From the NCBI GenBank assembly GCA_009773375.1, contig WRPH01000011.1, positions 35,965 to 99,964 on the forward strand: DNA of 64,000 nucleotides. The letters run 5' to 3'. Below are positions 55,990-64,000 of this stretch, in pieces. The DNA is from Paracoccaceae bacterium (GTDB lineage: Bacteria; Pseudomonadota; Alphaproteobacteria; Rhodobacterales; Rhodobacteraceae). Position numbers and translations under genes: made by a program. Within the stretch, counting starts at the first letter, position 1. Every line of letters begins with the position of its first letter. The notes under the pieces were generated by a model. The model saw only the letters and a list, made by a program, of their open reading frames with translations, was not told the DNA's origin and ran no database searches.

Positions 55990-56013
55990 AGGCAGAAGGT
56001 CTAAATTGTAATT

Positions 56014-57393
56014 TTATGTCCGCCGCGTTGCGGCATCTTGCGAAATTTGTGCCAAGCGCTGCTGCACCGGGGCGGCATAGAACGCCAGCAACGGCTGCGA
56101 GCCGGGGCTGGGGCGCAGGTCTTCGCCGATCAGCCCGCGCTTGACCAGCGGCTCCAGCCCTTCGGTCAAGGCCGCCTGCAACCCTTGCGGCGGCAGTTTC
56201 AGCACTGCGCCACCAGCCTGCAATGCGTCGGTCAAGCGGGTGATCGCAGCCAGCAGCGCCGCACGATCCGCAGGCGCCTCTTGCAAGGCGGCGGCGACCA
56301 GCGGCACCGACAGCACCGGCACCACCTTTTCGATCTCGGCCATCAGATGCGCGCCCAAAGCCTCGGTCGGGCTGTCCGGCGTTGCCGCCAGAAACGCGCG
56401 CAGCGACACCGGCGGGCCAAAGCCTGCCGCTGCGGTGCCAAAGCCCTTGAACCGCCCACACAGCTTGCGCCACAGGTTGCGCAAGGCAAAGCCAAGGATC
56501 GCCAGCGGCTTGCCGCGAAACCGCCGACTGCCCGCCGCCGCCGCATCGGTCAAGATACGGTCTTCCAGCACCCGGTCATAGGCCAGCCCGACCGGCACGA
56601 ACACCACATCGCGGCCCGCAGGTTCATAGCCCTGCACGATGTAGGACAGCAGCCCCATCTTGGCCGTCCCTACCCTGCCATCAAGGCTTAGCCCGCCTTC
56701 CGGAAAGATCGCCTGCGTCATGCCCTCGGCCGTGGCCATCTGCACATAGCGCGCCAACACCCGGCGATAGAGCGTGTTGCGGCTGCTGCGGCGGATGAAA
56801 TAGGCCCCCATCGCCCGGATCAACCGCGACAACGGCCAGACCCGCGCCCATTCGCCCACCGCATAGGAAATCGCTGATCGGTTCGCCACCAGCCAGGTGA
56901 TCAGCACATAATCCATGTTGCTGCGGTGGTTCATCACGAAGATCACTGCGGCTTTCGGATCTATATACCCCAGCGCCGCATCCACTTTCCCGATGCGCAC
57001 GCGGTAAACCAGCCGCGACAGCCAGCGCGCCAGCCGGATCGCAAAGCCGAAATACAGCGTGGTGGAAAACCCCGGCACGATTTCACGGGCATAGGCGCGG
57101 GCTTCTTCAAACGCCACCGATCCGGGCACCCCGGTTTCGGCGGCGTGGTCGGCCACCGCCTCCAGCACGCGCGGATCGTAGGACAGCCGCACGATCATGT
57201 CTTGCCGTCGCGCCAATTTGAACAGTTCGATCGGGCGATCCAGCCGCGCGTTCAACTGCGCCAGTGCCTTTTCGGCGCGTTTGCGGAAGAACCAGCGCAC
57301 CGAAGGGAACAGGAAATGCGAGGCAAAGGTGATCGCCGCAAAGGCCAGGATCAACAGCAAAAGCCAGAAAGGAACCGCAACGGGCTGAGTCAT
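56014..57393 (-). CDS. PlsB-like glycerol-3-phosphate/lysophospholipid acyltransferase
   Basis: A 459-residue membrane-associated acyltransferase. N-terminal membrane helix (VPFWLLLLILAFAAITFASH). Acyltransferase block I FVMNHRSNMDYVLIT (HRSxxD instead of HxxxxD proper), block III FPEGGLSLDGRVG, and VFVPVGLAYDRVLED as block IV. Shorter than PlsB (~800) and of the type found in alphaproteobacteria beside ccr. Its role in phospholipid synthesis is inferred. Same strand as ccr, 104 bp upstream of it. Confidence 0.82.
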   Translation of the reverse strand: MTQPVAVPFWLLLLILAFAAITFASHFLFPSVRWFFRKRAEKALAQLNARLDRPIELFKLARRQDMIVRLSYDPRVLEAVADHAAETGVPGSVAFEEARAYAREIVPGFSTTLYFGFAIRLARWLSRLVYRVRIGKVDAALGYIDPKAAVIFVMNHRSNMDYVLITWLVANRSAISYAVGEWARVWPLSRLIRAMGAYFIRRSSRNTLYRRVLARYVQMATAEGMTQAIFPEGGLSLDGRVGTAKMGLLSYIVQGYEPAGRDVVFVPVGLAYDRVLEDRILTDAAAAGSRRFRGKPLAILGFALRNLWRKLCGRFKGFGTAAAGFGPPVSLRAFLAATPDSPTEALGAHLMAEIEKVVPVLSVPLVAAALQEAPADRAALLAAITRLTDALQAGGAVLKLPPQGLQAALTEGLEPLVKRGLIGEDLRPSPGSQPLLAFYAAPVQQRLAQISQDAATRRT

Positions 57394-57437
57394 GCCGCAA
57401 TACTGGCATGCCCATCGCGGCCTGACAAAGGTTTCAG

Positions 57438-57766
57438 CTATTCCGCACAGTAATAATCGTCGGTCTTGCAGATGTTGGCATTGGCCTCGTGCAGCACGGT
57501 GCCGTCTCCAAACACCGCGCGGAAATCGAACGCGCAGCAGCCATCGACATTGTCGAAATTCAGCCGCATCGACAAGGCGCTGGCCATCCTCGAAGCCGCC
57601 ATCACATCGCTGCCCCAGCGCGACGCGCCCGCGTTGGGGCTGTCGAATTCAGACAGCGTCATCCCGGTATCGTTCTGGATGCACACATGCCGGTCATGGG
57701 CCTGCGCGCTGAACGGCAGCGCCGCCAGCGCCAGCAAAGGCTTTGGCGCAGGGAAAGCGCCGTCAT
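57438..57766 (-). CDS. Small secreted Cys-rich protein, start region possibly frameshifted
   Basis: The mature part is clear (HDRHVCIQNDTGMTLSEFDS, VDGCCAFDFRAVFGDGTVLH, ANICKTDDYYCAE, ~95 residues, six Cys), preceded by a signal-like PLLALAALPFSAQA. No good start lies in this frame. An ATG at 57766 (TALSLRQ) is in another frame and would join after a 1-nt shift, giving a normal signal peptide. Either the start is atypical or there is an indel. DUF unknown; between the acyltransferase and ecm. Confidence 0.5.
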
Positions 57767-57796
57767 GTTGCAGAAGATATGCCGCAACGCAGCGAA

Positions 57797-57825
57797 TTGA
57801 CACTTGCGGAAAATTACGCTTAGTG
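57797..57825 (+). promoter_or_regulatory. Possible ecm promoter
   Basis: TTGACA at 57797-57802, a 17-nt spacer, then TTAGTG (weak -10) at 57820-57825, 40 bp before the ecm ATG. The -35 is a perfect match; the -10 is poor. Confidence 0.35.
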
Positions 57826-57865
57826 CTGCACTGACGAAAGAATGTTACCAAGCGAGGATCGCATC

Positions 57866-59810
57866 ATGGCCGCCAAAGAAACCCCGTGGTTGTTCCGCAC
57901 CTATGCCGGCCACTCCACCGCCGCCGCCTCGAATGCGCTCTACCGGACGAACCTCGCCAAGGGCCAAACCGGGCTTTCGGTGGCCTTCGATCTGCCGACG
58001 CAGACCGGCTATGACAGCGATCACGAACTGGCGCGCGGCGAGGTTGGCAAGGTTGGCGTGCCGGTCAACCATCTGGGCGACATGCGGGCCTTGTTCAAGG
58101 ATATCCCGCTGGAGCAGATGAACACCTCGATGACGATCAACGCCACCGCCCCGTGGCTGCTGGCGCTGTATATTGCGGTTGCGGAAGAACAGGGCGCGGA
58201 TGTGGCGGCGCTGAACGGCACCGTGCAGAACGACATCATCAAGGAATATCTGTCGCGCGGCACCTATATCGCGCCGCCCGCGCCCTCGCTGCGGATGATC
58301 ACCGACGTCGCGGCCTACACCCAAAAACACCTGCCAAAATGGAACCCGATGAACGTGTGTTCCTACCATCTGCAAGAGGCGGGGGCGACGCCAGAGCAAG
58401 AGCTTGCCTTTGCGCTGGCCACCGCCTGTGCGGTGCTGGATGATCTGAAAGGGAAAGTTACAGCAGCTGATTTCCCCAATATGGTCGGCAGAATATCGTT
58501 TTTTGTCAACGCAGGCATCCGCTTTGTGACCGAGCTGTGCAAGATGCGCGCCTTTGTCGATCTGTGGGATGAAATCTGCCTGACCCGCTACGGCGTCACC
58601 GACGCCAAGTATCGCCGCTTCCGTTACGGCGTGCAGGTGAACTCGCTGGGCCTGACCGAGCAGCAGCCGGAAAACAACGTCTACCGCATTCTGATCGAAA
58701 TGCTGGCGGTGACGCTGTCTAAAAAAGCCCGCGCCCGCGCCGTGCAACTGCCCGCCTGGAACGAGGCTTTGGGCCTGCCCCGGCCATGGGATCAGCAATG
58801 GTCTTTGCGGATGCAGCAAATCCTCGCTTACGAGACTGACCTGCTGGAATATGATGATCTGTTTGACGGCAACCCGGCGATTGACCGCAAGGTTGAAGCG
58901 CTGAAAGACGGCGCGCGGGCCGAACTGGCGCAGATTGATGCGATGGGCGGCGCGGTTGCGGCGATTGATTACATGAAGGGCCGGCTGGTCGAGGCCAATG
59001 CCGAGCGGATCGCTAAAATTGAAAGCAAAGAAACCACGGTGGTTGGGGTGAACCGCTGGGTAGAAACCACCGAAAGCCCGCTGACGGCGGGGGATGGCGC
59101 GATCATGGTGGCCGATGCCGACGCCGAACGCGACCAGATCGAGCGGCTGAACGCCTGGCGCAGCGCCCGCGACGAAGCCCGCGTGCAGGCCGCGCTGAAC
59201 GATCTGCGCGCAGCGGCGGCCTCTGGCGTCAACGTGATGCCCGCCTCGATTGCGGCGGCGAAAGCCGGGGCCACCACCGGCGAATGGGGCGCCATGGTGC
59301 GCGCGGCCTTTGGCGAATACCGCGCGCCGACCGGGGTTTCGCGCAACCCGTCGAACCGCACCGAAGGGCTGGAGCCTATCCGCGAGGCGGTGCAGGCGGT
59401 TTCGGCCAAACTGGGGCGGCCTTTGAAATTCCTTGTGGGAAAACCGGGGCTTGATGGCCACTCCAACGGGGCAGAACAGATCGCCGCCCGCGCCCGCGAT
59501 TGCGGCATGGACATTCACTACGAAGGCATCCGGCTGACCCCGGCAGAAATCGTCGCCGCCGCCGTCGATCAGAACGCGCATGTCATCGGCCTGTCGATCC
59601 TGTCGGGCAGCCACCTGCCGCTGATCACCGAAACCCTGCGCCGCATGCGACACGCCGCTGGTCGTCGGCGGCATCATTCCCGAAGACGACGCCGCCGCCC
59701 TGCGCGCGATGGGGGTGGCCGCCGTCTACACGCCGAAGGATTTTGAGCTGAACCGGATCATGCTGGATATCGTCGGTCTGGTCGATCAAACTGCCGTTGC
59801 CGCCGAATAG
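57866..59810 (+). CDS. ecm: Ethylmalonyl-CoA mutase, frameshifted near the 3' end
   Basis: B12-dependent mutase converting ethylmalonyl-CoA to methylsuccinyl-CoA. N-terminal barrel: WLFRTYAGHSTAAASNALYR, GLSVAFDLPTQTGYDSDHE, MNTSMTINATAPWLLALY. The C-terminal B12 domain has VGKPGLDGHSNGAEQIA, IGLSILSGSHLPLI. After LRRM at ~59647 the reading frame breaks: as read it ends at 59746, while the expected end DTPLVVGGIIPEDDAAALRA...TPKDFELNRIMLD continues in frame +1 to TAG 59808. About 5-7 codons (non-multiple of 3) appear deleted. ATG 57866 follows GAGG. Confidence 0.88.
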
Positions 59811-59922
59811 CCCCTCCGATCGCTTGACGAAATCTCGTCAAGCCTTCTGTCGACACTTGCGCTAGATCAAATCCGGCGCCGGTTTTCCGTGGCATTGCTT
59901 GCTAAAGCTACAGGAGGCAATG

Positions 59923-60276
59923 ATGTTTGAACGGATCAAGGCGCTGCTACACCGCTGGGAAGAGCTGAAAGAAGTCTCCTCTCTCACCGAACGCGATCTG
60001 AACGATCTGGGCATGACCCGCGAACAGGTCGAGGCTTTCGTGCAAATGCCGCATGATGTGCCCGACCGCGTCGCCGCGATGGCACGGATTTTCGGGCTGA
60101 CCGAAGACCAGATCAAGGCCGACCACGACGCCTACACCGATCTGCTGTATACCTGCGGCCATTGCAAAGACCGCGCGGCTTGCCGCCGGGTGCTGGATCG
60201 CGGTGCAGCCTCCAAGCCTGCCGACGCGGAATTCTGCCTGAACAAGCACAGCTTCGCCGCCGAAGCCGCCGCCTGA
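59923..60276 (+). CDS. DUF6455-family protein
   Basis: A 117-residue protein with an N-terminal charged helix and a C-terminal Cys cluster YTCGHCKDRAACRRVLDRG ... EFCLNKHSF, as in the DUF6455 proteins of Rhodobacteraceae (possible metal/redox site). AGGAGG is 5 nt before ATG 59923; the preceding ATG at 59920 is too close to it. Function unknown. Confidence 0.78.
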   Translation: MFERIKALLHRWEELKEVSSLTERDLNDLGMTREQVEAFVQMPHDVPDRVAAMARIFGLTEDQIKADHDAYTDLLYTCGHCKDRAACRRVLDRGAASKPADAEFCLNKHSFAAEAAA

Positions 60277-60331
60277 GGGGCTTCCCCCTTGCGGCCAAAC
60301 ATCATAGCTTTCCCGCAAAAGGGAGAGTGAC

Positions 60332-61036
60332 ATGACGTTCCATATCGGTGCCAAGCCCGGCGAGATTGCCGAAACCGTGCTGTTGCCTGGCGACCCCTAC
60401 CGCGCTCGCTGGGCGGCGCAGAAATACCTTGAAAACCCGGTTCTGGTGAACGAGGTGCGCGGCATGCTGGGCTATACCGGCACCTGGCGCGGCAACCGGG
60501 TCACCATCCACGGATCGGGCATGGGCATGCCGTCTCTGTCGATCTATGCCAATGAATTGATGCAGGATTATGGCGCGCAAACCCTGATCCGCATCGGATC
60601 AGCCGGGGCCTTGCAGCCCCATGTCAAGGTGCGCGATGTGGTGCTTGCGCAGACCGCCAGCACCTGCGGCAGCCCGTCGCGCAGCATCTTCCGCGAGCTG
60701 AACTTCGCCCCCTGCGCCGATTTCGGCCTGCTGTCGGCGGCGCACAAGGCGGCGCAAAACATCGGCGTGCCGGTGCATGTCGGCGGGATCTATTCGTCGG
60801 ACACCTTCTATGATGAACGCCCGGATCTGTCGGATCAGTTGCAACGCCACGGCACGCTCTGCGTGGAAATGGAGGCGGCGGAACTCTACCACCTCGCCGC
60901 CCGCCATGGTCGCCGCGCGTTGGCGGTGCTGACGATCTCCGACCACATCCTGACGCATGAAGCCCTGCCTGCCGATCAACGCGAAACCAGCTTTGGCGCG
61001 ATGGTCGAAGTGGCGCTGCAAGCCGCCTTCGCCTGA
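60332..61036 (+). CDS. deoD: Purine-nucleoside phosphorylase (DeoD type)
   Basis: A 234-residue hexameric-type PNP cleaving purine (deoxy)nucleosides with phosphate. Seen: [45 protein letters not shown] and [20 protein letters not shown]. Length is standard. No other deo genes are adjacent. Confidence 0.96.
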   Translation: MTFHIGAKPGEIAETVLLPGDPYRARWAAQKYLENPVLVNEVRGMLGYTGTWRGNRVTIHGSGMGMPSLSIYANELMQDYGAQTLIRIGSAGALQPHVKVRDVVLAQTASTCGSPSRSIFRELNFAPCADFGLLSAAHKAAQNIGVPVHVGGIYSSDTFYDERPDLSDQLQRHGTLCVEMEAAELYHLAARHGRRALAVLTISDHILTHEALPADQRETSFGAMVEVALQAAFA

Positions 61037-61095
61037 GGCCTTGACCAGAGCGATTCGTCGGCGTCTATTGCCCTGCCCAAACGCAGGAGACGCCG

Positions 61096-62070
61096 ATGAA
61101 AACCCGTAAACTTGGCCAAAACGGCCCGCAAGTCTCGGCAATCGGCCTTGGTGCGATGTCTTTCGGCGGGATTTTCGGGGATACCACCGAGGCGGAAAGC
61201 CTGCGCTGCCTGGATGCCATGCTCGATTGCGGCATCAGCTTCATCGACACCGCCAATATTTACGGCATGGGCCTGAGCGAAACCGTGCTGGGCACCTGGC
61301 TGAAAACCCGCCGCCCGCAGGTGACGATTGCCACCAAAGCCAGCTTCGTGCCCGGCCCGCCGCGCCGGATCGACAATTCCGAAAGCCATTTGCGGGCCGA
61401 ACTGGACGCCTCGCTGCAACGGCTTGGCCGTGACCATGTCGAGCTGTTCTACGTCCACCGCCGCGAGCACACCCGCCCCTTGCCCGAGGTAATCGGCACG
61501 CTGTCGCGGCTGATCGCCGAGGGCAAGATCGGCGGCTACGGCCTGTCGGAAATCGCCCCCGATACCCTGCGCGCCGCCCATGCGATCCACCCCTGCACCG
61601 CCGTTCAGAATGAATATTCGCTGTGGAGCCGCCAACCCGAACTGGGTCTGATCCAGGCCTGCAAAACGCTGGGCGTGGCCTTTGTGCCGTTCTCACCGCT
61701 GGCGCGCGGCATGCTGGGCGATACGCCTTTGGCGCAACCCACCGACGGTTTCCGCGCGCAAAACCCGCGCTTCACCGAACCGAATTTCAGCGCAAATACA
61801 AAGACAATCAACGCCTTCCGCACTTTTTGCGCGTCGCGTGGCTGGTCCACCCCCGCCACCGCGCTGGCCTGGATTCTGGCCAAGGGCGATCACCTGATCC
61901 CGATCCCCGGCACCCGCCACGCCGCACATCTGGCGCAATGGATGCAAGCCAGCAACATCACCCTGACACCGCAAGACCAGACAGAGATCGACCGCATCCT
62001 GCCCCCCGGCTTCGCCGCCGGCGACCGCTACGGCGACCACCAACTGCTGGCGATCGAGCGCTACTGCTAA
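61096..62070 (+). CDS. Aldo/keto reductase
   Basis: A 324-residue NADPH-dependent AKR of the YakC/AKR13 type. Catalytic Asp-Tyr in FIDTANIYGMGLSE, Lys in ATKASFVPG, His in FYVHRREH. The C-terminal IPIPGTRHAAHLAQWM binds NADP. Substrate unknown. A family-B repeat starts 7 bp past the stop. Confidence 0.92.
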   Translation: MKTRKLGQNGPQVSAIGLGAMSFGGIFGDTTEAESLRCLDAMLDCGISFIDTANIYGMGLSETVLGTWLKTRRPQVTIATKASFVPGPPRRIDNSESHLRAELDASLQRLGRDHVELFYVHRREHTRPLPEVIGTLSRLIAEGKIGGYGLSEIAPDTLRAAHAIHPCTAVQNEYSLWSRQPELGLIQACKTLGVAFVPFSPLARGMLGDTPLAQPTDGFRAQNPRFTEPNFSANTKTINAFRTFCASRGWSTPATALAWILAKGDHLIPIPGTRHAAHLAQWMQASNITLTPQDQTEIDRILPPGFAAGDRYGDHQLLAIERYC

Positions 62071-62076
62071 AACGGG

Positions 62077-62154
62077 TCATCCTCTCTGCGCAAATATCCT
62101 CGGGGGGAGCCTGCGTCGCGCAGCGATGCAGGCCGGGGGGCAGACAGCCCCCCG
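62077..62154 (+). repeat. Family B structured repeat, copy 7
   Basis: TCATCCTCTCTGCGCAAATA leader, TCCTCGGGGGG, hairpin GCCTGCGTCGC / GCGATGCAGGC, CGGGGGG-CAGACAG-CCCCCC. Lies between convergent genes. Confidence 0.82.
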
Positions 62155-62166
62155 AAAATTCTTCCT

Positions 62167-63039
62167 TCAAGAATTTTCCGACCGCCCATGGCTGCGATCA
62201 TAGTCGTTGGCCGCCGAACCCACCCAGCCCTCCGGCAACGCCCTCGGCTTGAACACCTGCACCAGCAACGGATGGCACACCGCCTGATCCGACGAATGTT
62301 CAGCCGAACAATCGCCACCGGGACAGGCCGACAACCCGCCGATCAGGTCGATCCCGGCAAAAAACTCGATGAAATCACCGGGCCGCACCGGGCTGGCCTT
62401 CATGAAATACTGCCCGGTGTCGCGGGTAAAGCCGGTGCACATGAACACGTTCAGTACATCATGCACATGCAGTTCGGCCTCCCACAGCGGCAACCCGCAG
62501 CGGTCGGCCAAGGCGCGGGTCAGGTTGGAATGACAGCAGTGATGATATTGCCCGCCCGACAACAGGTTGTGCGTGTAAGGATCGCAGCGGGTGCCGATCA
62601 CGTCATGCACACCGCCGCCAAAGTCATCAAAACCATACCAATCCAGCGTGTCTTCGGTGATCAGCGCCATTTCACGCAAGTACGGCAGGTTGGACCACAT
62701 CCGGTCGCCCGCGCCCAGATGCGTGCCATGCAGCGCCCGCGTCTTGCCCGAGAAAAACCGCTCGCCCAGATTGGCCGCACTCCACAGATTCAGATCGCCG
62801 ACCTGCGGCCCTTCAACGCTGGTAATGCGAAAGAAATGCCCGGCAGGCACATCGAAACAGCGGGCCTCACGCGCGGGCACCAACACTTCGGCGACCTGCG
62901 TCCAGCCGGCGCGCACGGCCAGATAGGGCGCCAGATCCGGGCGCGGCAGGCCCTCGACCGGGTAGCAGATCACCGGCACCACCGCCTTGCGGGCAGCGGC
63001 ATCGGCGGGGGCAACGTGGGCGGGGGTGTCAGGTTTCAT
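62167..63039 (-). CDS. DUF1989 (urea carboxylase-associated) family protein
   Basis: A 290-residue protein of the DUF1989 family, best known from urea-carboxylase/allophanate clusters. Seen: DVPAGHFFRITSVEGPQVGD, FSGKTRALHGTHLGAGDRMW, SGGQYHHCCHSNL and LSACPGGDCSAEHSSD. Start ATG 63039 has GGAG 7 nt upstream. No urea genes are next to it. It follows a small membrane protein and the luxI fragment on the same strand. Confidence 0.87.
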   Translation of the reverse strand: MKPDTPAHVAPADAAARKAVVPVICYPVEGLPRPDLAPYLAVRAGWTQVAEVLVPAREARCFDVPAGHFFRITSVEGPQVGDLNLWSAANLGERFFSGKTRALHGTHLGAGDRMWSNLPYLREMALITEDTLDWYGFDDFGGGVHDVIGTRCDPYTHNLLSGGQYHHCCHSNLTRALADRCGLPLWEAELHVHDVLNVFMCTGFTRDTGQYFMKASPVRPGDFIEFFAGIDLIGGLSACPGGDCSAEHSSDQAVCHPLLVQVFKPRALPEGWVGSAANDYDRSHGRSENS

Positions 63040-63084
63040 CGCAGGCTCCATTTCGCACAAGTAGGCCCAAACCGACGGCAAAGG

Positions 63085-63297
63085 TCAATCCGGGCGCAGG
63101 CACTGCTGCGGCTGCCGCCCCGACCCCGGATCGCAGACCGCGCCGCAAGCCGCACAGCGATGCACGCTCGGCCCAAGCCTGCGGTCCAGCCGCCATTTGC
63201 AGGCGCGCGTCAGGGTAGAGTTGCGGCGTGTCAGCCAAACGTAGACAAAAACCGACACGCCCAGAAGCAGCAGAAGAATGGGCATGATGCAATCCAT
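63085..63297 (-). CDS. Small membrane protein with CxxC pair
   Basis: A 70-residue protein: one N-terminal helix (MPILLLLLGVSVFVYVWLTR), a basic region with STLTRACKWRLDRR, then CAACGAVCDPGSG and a Cys near the C-terminus (QCLRPD). It could bind zinc as a ribbon. Start at 63297; an ATG at 63285 is an alternative. It lies between luxI and the DUF1989 gene, same strand. A shadow of longer frames is unlikely because the motif layout is protein-like. Confidence 0.65.
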   Translation of the reverse strand: MDCIMPILLLLLGVSVFVYVWLTRRNSTLTRACKWRLDRRLGPSVHRCAACGAVCDPGSGRQPQQCLRPD

Positions 63298-63325
63298 GCC
63301 ACAGCCGCCGCAGGATGGAAACCGC

Positions 63326-63903
63326 TCAGGCGTAAGACGCTTGCGGCAGATGCTGCGGCAAGGTCTGCGGCATATAGTGATGTGCCCGCGCATGGACGGC
63401 GGGCATCCGCAGCACCGCATATTGGCGGCCATCTTCATCATTGCGATAGGTCGCGCCCAACCGCGTCACGTCATAGCCAAGCTGGCGCAGTGCCCGCATC
63501 AGCGCCAGGGACGACAGGCAGATCAGCTCGGTGCCGCCCTGCTGCCGGGTAATATCAACCAACCCATCGACGATCAGCCGCAGGCATTCGCTGCGCTCAG
63601 CCGCCGTTGTCAACGCATCGGAAACAACCAGCCGGGTGCATTCCCAGACCTGCGGCGAAGCGATTTCCACGCTCATCACATGCGGCGGGATATGCGGCAG
63701 CTTGCCGGAATAGGCGTCACGCAGCATGTAGGTGTGGTCGCCCCAAACCGCCGTGGTCGCCATCGCCCGCGCCCCGCCCACCACCTTGCCGTGCCGCATC
63801 ACCAAGGAATATTGCGCCAGCGGCGTATCATATTGATCCATCTCCACCGAGGCGTTGTGCGGAATGTCCCAGCCGAGTTGATCGACAAAGACTTGCTTGC
63901 GTA
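63326..63903 (-). pseudogene. luxI: LuxI-family acyl-homoserine-lactone synthase, 5' end removed by an IS
   Basis: About 192 codons remain. Seen: LRKQVFVDQLGWDIPHNASV, EMDQYDTPLAQYSL (family EYDQYDTP), RAMATT, MLRDAYSG and WECTRLVVS (E-SR region of LuxI), SLALMRALRQLGYD. These enzymes make acyl-homoserine lactones from SAM and acyl-ACP. The first ~15-25 residues and the start codon are missing; the frame runs into an IS5-type element at 63902-63908, so the gene is disrupted unless a new start is used. Confidence 0.82.
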
Positions 63904-63905
63904 GG

Positions 63906-64000
63906 TCATGTTGACAAATGGCGGAGCCAGATGCGGATCGAGGTGATGTCGATGAAGCCCAGGAAGCTCTCTGCGGTTTTGTCGTAGCGGGTGGCGACGC
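63906..64000 (-). mobile_element. IS5-family transposase, C-terminal end (partial)
   Basis: Minus strand reads VATRYDKTAESFLGFIDITS and then IRIWLRHLST-stop (TGA at 63906-63908). The VATRYDKTAESFLGF motif is the usual end of IS5-type DDE transposases. The rest of the element lies beyond the window. The terminal inverted repeat probably begins near GGTCATGTTGACAAATGG at 63904; I could not see the other end or a target duplication. Confidence 0.85.

Overview
The window is GC-rich, gene-dense chromosomal DNA from an alphaproteobacterium, most likely a member of the Rhodobacteraceae (Rhodobacter/Paracoccus/Gemmobacter-like). The support is gene content: a SAM/SAH riboswitch in front of metK, a choXWV choline transporter next to betIBA, bioMNY, the phoH-ybeY-corC-lnt cluster, crotonyl-CoA carboxylase/reductase plus ethylmalonyl-CoA mutase, and DUF6455, DUF465 and DUF1036 proteins. 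No rRNA, tRNA, CRISPR array or prophage was seen. One IS5-type element runs off the right edge.

Layout. 1-3.5 kb: end of a DUF486 DMT protein, a Bcr/CflA exporter, a short-chain acyl-CoA regulator (ScfR type) with a two-site TTTGCAAA operator, and a DUF465 protein. 3.6-10.3 kb: choline uptake and oxidation to glycine betaine (betIBA divergent from choXWV, shared BetI-type operator). 10.5-17.1 kb: topA, a DUF1036 protein, dprA, gabT. 17.1-18.2 kb: no intact gene. 18.2-22.5 kb: biotin ECF transporter bioMNY convergent with an acyl-CoA ligase/thiolase pair. 22.5-28.2 kb: aroQ, metF/metR with a MetR box, and a MarR-EmrA-EmrB efflux operon. 28.2-35.4 kb: inositol-phosphatase family protein, rhomboid protease, putA/putR and unknowns. 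35.5-44.8 kb: miaB, a paired OmpA/lipoprotein locus, phoH-ybeY-corC-lnt, metK, queF, trmB. 45-52.2 kb: aroA, an acidic unknown, cmk with a CAT-like gene, rpsA, ihfB, lapA-like, trpF. 52.4-61 kb: RecD-like helicase, then ccr, an acyltransferase, a small secreted protein and ecm (ethylmalonyl-CoA pathway), DUF6455 and deoD. 61-64 kb: aldo/keto reductase, DUF1989 protein, a small membrane protein, and a luxI whose 5' end is removed by an IS5-type element.

The most unusual signal lies between the genes. Four families of short intergenic repeats recur near gene ends. Family A has near-identical arms forming 21-25 bp hairpins. Family B has a fixed frame around a hairpin whose two arms differ from copy to copy but stay complementary. 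Family C is a CCCCTCGATGGGG hairpin, twice found just after an A hairpin. Family D is a constant 46-47 bp element ending in GCGGACA. One B copy supplies the ribosome-binding site of cmk. Other points of interest are a bioY-linked ligase/thiolase pair resembling Bacillus yhfTS, a frameshift near the 3' end of ecm, an envelope protein pair with a shared Cys-bounded module, and possible ScfR control of ccr.
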